In this document: piece after piece, positions 1-4,263 of the stretch
Layout: every line of letters begins with the position of its first letter
Position numbering within the stretch: position 1 is the first letter of the stretch
NCBI GenBank assembly: GCA_964442185.1
Contig: CAYTWT010000177.1
Span: forward strand, 1-5,452
Length of the DNA: 5,452 nucleotides
From: CADEEV01 sp964442185
Lineage (GTDB): Bacteria; Acidobacteriota; Vicinamibacteria; Fen-336
Direction: 5' to 3'
Program-made: the position numbers and the translations under genes
Notes under the pieces: generated by a model
Seen by the model: only the letters and a program-made list of their open reading frames with translations
What the model was told of the DNA's origin: nothing
Database searches by the model: none

Positions 1-897
1 CCTGCGATCCACAAAGGACTTCTGCGTGCCCACGGCGGTCGTGGACAGGGCCGCGTAGAGATTGGCACGGGACACGGCCTCGCGCTCGGCTTTGCCCTCG
101 CCCAGGAACACCGCGAAGCTGCCGATGAAGGCATCGCCCGCGCCGGTGCTGTCGACGGTCCTTACCTCGAAGGCCGGCACGTGCTGCATTCCGTCGCGGC
201 CGGCCAGCAGCGACCCGTTCGCGCCGAGGGTGATGATCACGCGGCCGATGCCCGCGCCGAGCAGCGCGGCCGCGCAGCGCTTGGCGTCGTCCAGGTTCTT
301 GACCGGCATGCCCGTGATGGCCTCGGCCTCGCTCTCGTTGGGGACGAAGTAGTCGAGGTGGGCGATCTTCTTCATCTCGACCGGCTGTCCGGGCGCCGGG
401 TTCAGGATGCAGCGGATGCCGTGCTTGTGGGCGAAGCGGATCGTGTAGTAGACGGTGGGCAGCGGGATCTCGAACTGCAACACGATGCAGTCGGCGCGCT
501 TCAGCATCGGCGCCGCGGCATCCACGTCGGCCGGTCGGAGCCGATCGTTGGCTCCCTTGACGACGATGATGCGGTTCTGGCCCGACTTCTCGACGAAGAT
601 GGGGGCGACGCCGCTCGCGACGCCCTTCACGACCTTGACCTGCTCGGCCCCGATCCCCAGCTTCTTGAAGTTCTGGATGGTAGCCGGGCCGAACAGATCG
701 CTGCCGACCCGGGCGACCATGGACACGTCGGCGCCGCACAAGCGCGCCGCGACGGCCTGGTTGGCCCCCTTGCCGCCGAAGCCGAGATCGAAGCGAAGAC
801 CAAAGATCGTCTCGCCGGGACGCGGGAACTCGTCGGTGAAGGTCGTCAGGTCGACGTTGGCGCTGCCGACGACAGCGATCCGGGGACGCTTTGCCAT
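1..897 (-). CDS. rbsK: Ribokinase (PfkB-family sugar kinase), C-terminus cut by the window edge
   Basis: Predicted cytosolic kinase that phosphorylates D-ribose to ribose 5-phosphate with ATP, feeding the pentose phosphate pathway or nucleotide synthesis. Read directly: 299 residues, with the N-terminal strand IAVVGSANVDL (7-17), the substrate-binding signature GFGGKGANQA (39-48), NPAPG (166-170), PNESEAEAITG (186-196) and the PfkB C-terminal signature STGAGDAFIG (250-259), whose Asp255 is the expected catalytic base. Ribokinases are usually about 300-310 residues, so only some ten residues are missing. The ATG at 897 is supported by AGAGGAG nine bases upstream and by alignment of the first strand to the family. 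It is the third gene of the cassette, 18 bp behind the nucleoside hydrolase, which would release ribose as its substrate. The family also includes adenosine kinase and other sugar kinases, but the motifs and context favour ribokinase. Confidence 0.92.
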   Translation of the reverse strand, partial: MAKRPRIAVVGSANVDLTTFTDEFPRPGETIFGLRFDLGFGGKGANQAVAARLCGADVSMVARVGSDLFGPATIQNFKKLGIGAEQVKVVKGVASGVAPIFVEKSGQNRIIVVKGANDRLRPADVDAAAPMLKRADCIVLQFEIPLPTVYYTIRFAHKHGIRCILNPAPGQPVEMKKIAHLDYFVPNESEAEAITGMPVKNLDDAKRCAAALLGAGIGRVIITLGANGSLLAGRDGMQHVPAFEVRTVDSTGAGDAFIGSFAVFLGEGKAEREAVSRANLYAALSTTAVGTQKSFVDRR

Positions 898-906
898 GGC
901 GAGCGG

Positions 907-913
907 CTCCTCT
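907..913 (-). promoter_or_regulatory. Ribosome binding site of the ribokinase gene
   Basis: On the minus strand AGAGGAG lies nine bases before the ATG at 897, inside the 18-bp gap after the hydrolase stop. It fixes the ribokinase start and suggests independent initiation as well as cotranscription. Confidence 0.7.
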
Positions 914-915
914 GG

Positions 916-1959
916 TTAGGGGACGGGCTGGGTGACCCGTTCGACGAACATGCGAATGAAGCGGTCCCAGTCGAGACCGTGCTGAACGGCCATGCGTTGG
1001 GCGCCTTCGGAGCCCGGCCAGGGCTTGGCGCCGCCGATCGAGGTGCCGTAGTCGATGTCGTGATTGGCATCGACGTCGACGATCAGGTCCGTGGACGTGA
1101 CGAGGCTGGGGTCGGCGAGGCTCGCCACCGTCACCTGGTCGTACATCAACAGGCTGGCTCCGGGGTCCTTCTCGAAGACGGGTCCCAGACGCTCGCGAAT
1201 CAGCCGGGTGAGCGGCGTGTCCACGGCGACGAGCTTCTCGTACCAGTCGCGCGTCAAGTGGGTCTTGCGCGAGACGTTGAGCGGCGAGAGCACGGTGGGG
1301 ATGCCCGAGCGCAACACGATCCGGGCCGCTTCGGGGTCGACCCAGAAGTTGAACTCGGCGTTGGGGGTGGAGTTACCGGCGCCGTCCGGAAGCCTGGCGA
1401 TCGCGCCGCCCATGATGTAGATCTGCTTGACCTTGGCGGCCAGGCCGGGCTCCAGACGGAGGGCCATCGCCACGTTGGTGAGCGGCCCGATGGCCATCAA
1501 GGTCACCTGCCCGGGCCTGGCGTTCACGGTGTCGATGAGGAACTGGACGGCGCTCATGGCCTCGGCCTTGTTCTTGGCAAAGCCTCCGGGCGGCGTGGTC
1601 GGCGGCGCATCCGACCACCACTCGCCATGGCGCGTCATCGCGTATTCGCTCTTCTCGTGGACGAGCGGCATGTCGGCGCCACGGTAGACCTTGATGTCGC
1701 TGCGGCCGGCGATCTCGAGCACCCGCAGCGCATCGACGGTCGCCTGTTCGACCGAGAAGTTGCCGGCCACGGTGGTCACGCCGAGGATCTCCAGCTCGGG
1801 GCTGCGCAGCGCGAGCATCAGGGCGAAGGAGTCGTCCTGCGGGACCATGCCGAAGTCGGTGTCGAAGATGATCTTGTGGGCCGGCGTCTCCGCGGCCGCC
1901 CAACCCGCGAGAGCGAAGAAGAGCGCCGCGACCGGCGCTCCAGCCAGGAGTCGCCGCAT
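916..1959 (-). CDS. Exported inosine/uridine-preferring nucleoside hydrolase
   Basis: Predicted to hydrolyse the N-glycosidic bond of ribonucleosides, giving ribose and a free base. The 347 residues open with a signal peptide: MRR, a hydrophobic stretch of about 5-20, then Ala-Ala-Ala-Glu with cleavage likely near 23, so it probably acts in the periplasm or outside the cell. Nucleoside hydrolase landmarks follow in order: a Ca2+-binding Asp cluster DTDFGMVPQDDSFAL (33-47), TVAGN (63-67), GPLTNVAMAL (158-167), IMGG (182-185), NAEFNFWVDPEAA (200-212) and YDQVTV (273-278) with a likely metal ligand Asp274. Two details differ from the well-known enzymes: the Asp cluster is three residues longer than the usual DTDxGxDD, and the usual HD pair near the C-terminus is YD. 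Length fits the family (about 310-350). The start is 6 bp after the permease stop, with no good Shine-Dalgarno, so translation is probably coupled. Substrate preference cannot be read from the sequence. Confidence 0.9.
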   Translation of the reverse strand: MRRLLAGAPVAALFFALAGWAAAETPAHKIIFDTDFGMVPQDDSFALMLALRSPELEILGVTTVAGNFSVEQATVDALRVLEIAGRSDIKVYRGADMPLVHEKSEYAMTRHGEWWSDAPPTTPPGGFAKNKAEAMSAVQFLIDTVNARPGQVTLMAIGPLTNVAMALRLEPGLAAKVKQIYIMGGAIARLPDGAGNSTPNAEFNFWVDPEAARIVLRSGIPTVLSPLNVSRKTHLTRDWYEKLVAVDTPLTRLIRERLGPVFEKDPGASLLMYDQVTVASLADPSLVTSTDLIVDVDANHDIDYGTSIGGAKPWPGSEGAQRMAVQHGLDWDRFIRMFVERVTQPVP

Positions 1960-1965
1960 GCTCGC

Positions 1966-2949
1966 CTACGCCGCCTGGTAAGCGCTGGCGATGGCGATCA
2001 GCGCGAGGATGTAGAACAGGAACATCAGCGCCAGGTAGCTCTTCGCCCGCCCATCGGCCCCGGCGAACTCGCGCCAGACGAAGACACCCCAAAGCGCCGC
2101 GACCATGGGAGCGGCCTGGCCGATGGCGTAGGAGATCGCAACGCCCGTGAAGCTTGCCGCAACGAAGTTGAAGACGGTGCCCGTGCCCCAGACCGCGCCG
2201 CCCAGCAAGCCGAGGGCGTGATCCGCGGGCCGCGCGGCGAAGAAGCCGGAGAAGGCCACGGGCGTGCCGACCAGGGGCTTCTTCATGAAGTAGACGTTGA
2301 CGAAGAAGCAGCACAGGAACGCAGCCAGCGTGAAGAACACGGCGATGCTGTACGGCGTCAGGGCATGCCCGGCGGTGAGGGCGCGCGTCACGAAGGGCGC
2401 GAAAGAGCCCATCAGCACGCCCGACACGATGCACACCACGATGCTCTTTCGCGAAACCGCCTGGCCGGCCTTCGTCAGGCGGCCGTAGGCTTTGCCGTCC
2501 ATGATCACGGCCACGATCGCCAGCGCCACGCCCACGCTGAGCAGGACCGCGTCGCCCTTGGGCTGGAGGGCGTAGCTCATGATGACGCCCACGACCATCG
2601 CGATGCCGATCGCCACCGGGAACGCGACCGCGAGCCCGGCCATCTCGATGCCGGCCACGAGCAGCAGGTTGGCGGCGTTGAAGATGAAGCCACCGATCAT
2701 CGCCGACACGATGTTGCTTCTGTCTGCGGCAGCGACGTTCGCCAGGAAGCCCTCTCCAGTGCCTCCGCTCGTGCCCAGGGTGAAGGCGTAGAGCAGCGAC
2801 ACCAGGAAGATGCCGACGGCGTAGTCCCAATAGAAGAGCTCGAATCGGTAGCCCTTGGTGAGCTTGTAGGTGTTGGCCCACGAGCCCCAGCAGACGGCGC
2901 TCGTGACCATCATCAGCATCGCCATGCCGAACGTCTCAGGCACGAACAT
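1966..2949 (-). CDS. Ten-helix DMT-superfamily permease resembling ureide permeases
   Basis: An inner-membrane transporter of 327 residues with about ten hydrophobic segments (approximately 8-27, 41-59, 80-101, 104-127, 133-151, 169-190, 199-221, 244-266, 269-292 and 304-325) and short loops. The first two helices carry WGSWANTYKL (21-30) and FELFYWDYAVG (36-46). That pattern, with a charged residue just after the start and an AFTLG end to helix 2, is what I recall of the ureide permease family, which in plants imports allantoin, uracil and related compounds; bacterial relatives are often labelled only as multidrug or sugar DMT transporters. A GRP-type sugar transporter is the alternative. 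It leads the cassette with an exported nucleoside hydrolase and ribokinase, so ribose, a nucleobase or a nucleoside are the likely substrates (inference). The ATG at 2949 has an excellent ribosome binding site; the TAG stop is 6 bp before the hydrolase start. Confidence 0.8.
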   Translation of the reverse strand: MFVPETFGMAMLMMVTSAVCWGSWANTYKLTKGYRFELFYWDYAVGIFLVSLLYAFTLGTSGGTGEGFLANVAAADRSNIVSAMIGGFIFNAANLLLVAGIEMAGLAVAFPVAIGIAMVVGVIMSYALQPKGDAVLLSVGVALAIVAVIMDGKAYGRLTKAGQAVSRKSIVVCIVSGVLMGSFAPFVTRALTAGHALTPYSIAVFFTLAAFLCCFFVNVYFMKKPLVGTPVAFSGFFAARPADHALGLLGGAVWGTGTVFNFVAASFTGVAISYAIGQAAPMVAALWGVFVWREFAGADGRAKSYLALMFLFYILALIAIASAYQAA

Positions 2950-2955
2950 GGGCCG

Positions 2956-2962
2956 CTCCTTT
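2956..2962 (-). promoter_or_regulatory. Ribosome binding site of the permease gene
   Basis: AAAGGAG on the minus strand, six bases before the ATG at 2949. It is the strongest Shine-Dalgarno in the cassette and sets the start of its first gene. Confidence 0.75.
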
Positions 2963-3005
2963 CGAAAACGCGGACGTGGTCAGGGACTTTGGTTGGACGC
3001 GGCGG

Positions 3006-3014
3006 ATTCTAGCA
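3006..3014 (-). promoter_or_regulatory. Possible extended -10 promoter element for the nucleoside cassette
   Basis: On the minus strand the sequence reads TGCTAGAAT: a TAGAAT hexamer (five of six matches to TATAAT) preceded by TGn, the extended -10 motif. It lies about 57-65 bp upstream of the permease ATG, which would give a leader of roughly 50 nt. No good -35 hexamer is seen at 16-18 bp upstream, which extended -10 promoters can tolerate. It is one of the few A+T-rich spots in a very G+C-rich gap. The consensus is that of the housekeeping sigma factor and may not apply exactly in this lineage. Confidence 0.35.
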
Positions 3015-3060
3015 CGGCGCCACGCGGACAGGCGTAGCCCGATCCGCGCCGCCCACGTGC

Positions 3061-3081
3061 TCCGGCGGGCTCTGCGCCGGA
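3061..3081. repeat. Perfect 7-bp inverted repeat (hairpin)
   Basis: TCCGGCG (3061-3067) and its exact reverse complement CGCCGGA (3075-3081) flank a seven-base loop. There is no T-run on either strand, so it is not a standard intrinsic terminator. It lies upstream of the possible cassette promoter and just before the decayed gene. It may be a protein site, a remnant or chance in G+C-rich DNA. Confidence 0.3.
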
Positions 3082-3104
3082 AGTACCGCACTCAGACTGG
3101 TCAG

Positions 3105-3693
3105 GGGGCGCGGAAGGCGCTGGACGAGGCCATGGTGTCCCCCCTGGCCGGCAGCTTCGGAGGTATGGACGAGTCATACCTTCTCCTACTGGAGAGCTAC
3201 GCGGGCGACGCGGGGAGCCGCCGCGCGACTCGACCACCTGACCGCGCGGTTGCCTCGCGCGGGCGTCACCAACGGACTCGGCGCGTGGCTGGTGCTCCTG
3301 GCATCGGTCGAATCCGCGGCCCTGCTCGGGCGGCGGGGACAGGCCGCGGCGCCTTATCCGCTCGTGCGTCAGTCGATGGCCAACGGCGCAGTCACCCCGT
3401 GGTGCAACGGAATGGTCGAGAAGGCCGCCGGGATCGCGGCCACCGCCGGCCGCGACTGGCGCCAAGCTCAGGAGCACTTCGAGAATGCGCTGCGCACGGC
3501 CCACGAGATACCTCATCGGGTCGAGCAGCCCGAGGTCCGCCGCTGCTATGCGCGGATGCTCCTCGACCGTGACGGTCCCGGCGACCGCGAGCGGGCGCGC
3601 ACGCTCCTGGCCGAGGCCCGCGCCGCCTACGAAGAGATCGGCATGCCGAAGCACGCCGAGATGGTGGACGCGTTGCTCGCGAGCTACAATTGA
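3105..3693 (+). pseudogene. Remnant of a cyclase/AAA-ATPase-type signalling protein (C-terminal TPR-like tail)
   Basis: The best-preserved part, about 3217-3693, encodes an Ala/Arg-rich helical tail with AQEHFENALRTAHEIPHRVE, then RCYARMLLDRDGPGDRERAR and EEIGMPKHAEMVDALL. I recognise this as the C-terminal end of large bacterial proteins that carry an adenylate/guanylate cyclase or LuxR-type output with an AAA ATPase and TPR-like repeats. Those proteins are commonly around 1,000 residues; here only about 190 codons remain. Two defects are visible. No cyclase or ATPase domain exists upstream, because the divergent permease starts within 160 bp. The likely coding frame also changes: from about 3105 to 3210 it reads LDEAMVSPL...LLLLESYAGD, but from about 3217 the sense continues one frame over as AAARLDHLTARLPRAGV. 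The left boundary is approximate. A short open frame from a TTG at 3250 to the TGA at 3691-3693 could still be translated, but it begins mid-domain without a Shine-Dalgarno. The frameshift alone could be a sequencing error; the missing N-terminus could not. Confidence 0.65.
3685..3690 (+). promoter_or_regulatory. Possible -10 element for the toxin-antitoxin pair
   Basis: TACAAT (five of six matches to TATAAT) ends five bases before the antitoxin ATG at 3696, within the last codons of the decayed gene. No Shine-Dalgarno precedes the ATG. A -10 this close to the start is the arrangement expected of a leaderless transcript. The -35 is poor: TGGACG at 3665-3670 matches four of six but sits only 14 bp upstream. 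Confidence 0.3.
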
Positions 3694-3695
3694 TC

Positions 3696-3944
3696 ATGGC
3701 GCCGAACGCTGAGAAGCTCCTGCAGGAAGCGATGTCCCTGTCCGAAGACGCCCGCGTCGATCTTGCTGAGGCTCTGCTCGAGAGCGTCGAGCACGAACCG
3801 GCCGATGCAGGCGCGGATGCCGCCTGGTCGGCAGAAGCCAAGCGGCGCCTCGAGGAAATCCGATCCGGGGCGGTGAAGCCGGTTCCGTGGGAGGACGCCG
3901 AGAGGATGATCTTCGACCCTTCGGATGGCCCGAAGGATCGTTGA
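3696..3944 (+). CDS. Antitoxin of the addiction-module (Unstab_antitox / TIGR02574-like) family
   Basis: A small 82-residue acidic protein predicted to bind and neutralise the toxin encoded directly after it and probably to repress their shared promoter. The family pattern is clear: an N-terminal helix with LSEDARVDLAEALLES (15-30), an acidic linker, then AWSAEAKRRLEEIRSG (43-58) and VPWEDAERM (63-71), matching the usual W..E..RR..EI.SG....W.E layout and the usual length of about 70-85 residues. I chose the ATG at 3696; the TTG at 3690 would add only two residues and overlap the stop of the decayed gene. Its last 20 bp overlap the toxin gene in another frame, which is normal for such pairs and supports translational coupling and co-production. 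In this family toxin contact generally lies in the C-terminal part; that is family knowledge, not seen here. Confidence 0.85.
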   Translation: MAPNAEKLLQEAMSLSEDARVDLAEALLESVEHEPADAGADAAWSAEAKRRLEEIRSGAVKPVPWEDAERMIFDPSDGPKDR

Positions 3945-4263
3945 TCTCCACCCCGAGGCCATCGGCGAGGGCCGCGAGGCCCGGCTCTGGTATCGCGCCA
4001 GAAGCCACAGCGTCGAGGATCGCTTTCGCGTGGCGTTGCGACGCGCCATCGGCGACATCCGCGAAGCTCCTGAACGCTGGCCTGCGGATGACGATGGCCT
4101 CAGGTTCTGCCGGGTGGCTGGGTTTCCCTACCGCCTGATCTACTGGACCGAGGGAGACTACAGCCTCGTCGTGGCCATCGCTCACAGCAAGCGGCGTCCG
4201 GGCTACTGGAAGCTGCGGCTTGGGCAAAGACCCCCCATCCTCGGCGGGGAGGACTCACTCTGA
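3925..4263 (+). CDS. ParE/RelE-superfamily toxin
   Basis: Predicted type II toxin of 112 residues. RelE members cleave mRNA on the ribosome and ParE members poison DNA gyrase; the sequence does not decide which, though the long N-terminal helices look more ParE-like. Diagnostic segments: VDLHPEAIGEGREARLWY (6-23, first strand and helix), VEDRFRVALRRAI (30-42), APERWP (48-53), FPYRLIYW (67-74) and the terminal strand LVVAIAHSKRRPGYW (81-95), a strong superfamily ending. The ATG at 3925 overlaps the antitoxin by 20 bp with no good Shine-Dalgarno, so it is probably translated by coupling. Most relatives end within a few residues of PGYW; here 17 further residues follow (KLRLGQRPPILGGEDSL), and their DNA carries the kinase ribosome binding site. 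The toxin stop overlaps the proposed kinase start. The fold looks complete, so the toxin may be active. Confidence 0.87.
   Translation: MARRIVDLHPEAIGEGREARLWYRARSHSVEDRFRVALRRAIGDIREAPERWPADDDGLRFCRVAGFPYRLIYWTEGDYSLVVAIAHSKRRPGYWKLRLGQRPPILGGEDSL
4238..4253 (+). promoter_or_regulatory. Kinase ribosome binding site with a hairpin that can mask it
   Basis: GGGGAGG (4246-4252) lies seven bases before the CTG at 4260. TCCTC at 4238-4242 is the exact reverse complement of GAGGA at 4249-4253, leaving a six-base loop, so the Shine-Dalgarno core can be paired in the mRNA. A ribosome finishing the toxin gene would open this stem, which would tie kinase synthesis to toxin translation. The stem is only five pairs, so its effect is inferred. 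Confidence 0.45.

Larger units (their letters stand above)
2950..3104. other. Divergent intergenic region
   Basis: About 155 bp between the permease start and the first recognisable codons of the decayed gene on the plus strand. It holds the permease ribosome binding site, the possible extended -10 element and the hairpin at 3061-3081. A plus-strand frame is open through it (from 2976), but its Arg-rich translation looks like a non-coding G+C-rich frame. I see no operator-like palindrome of convincing length. Confidence 0.5.

Noticed and set aside
1373..2881. A 502-codon minus-strand open frame over the permease and part of the hydrolase.
   Set aside because: It is a shifted frame on the same strand as two convincing genes. 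The product is Arg/Gly/His-rich low-complexity sequence without hydrophobic segments or motifs.
181..3012. A 943-codon open frame on the plus strand spanning the whole nucleoside cassette.
   Set aside because: It lies antisense to three genes with clear family motifs. Its translation is full of Asp, Arg, Gly and His with no recognisable domain, as expected for an antisense frame in G+C-rich genes that use G or C at third positions.
3061..3081. The 7-bp hairpin as an intrinsic terminator.
   Set aside because: No T-run follows on either strand and no intact gene ends next to it.
2980..3654. A 224-codon minus-strand open frame opposite the decayed gene.
   Set aside because: The family-like sequence (HEIPHRVEQPEVRR, YARMLLDRD) is on the plus strand; the minus-strand product has no recognisable pattern.
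3690..3698. TTG at 3690 as the antitoxin start, overlapping the stop of the decayed gene.
   Set aside because: It adds only two residues, has no Shine-Dalgarno, and would lie upstream of the likely transcription start; the ATG at 3696 fits the family N-terminus.
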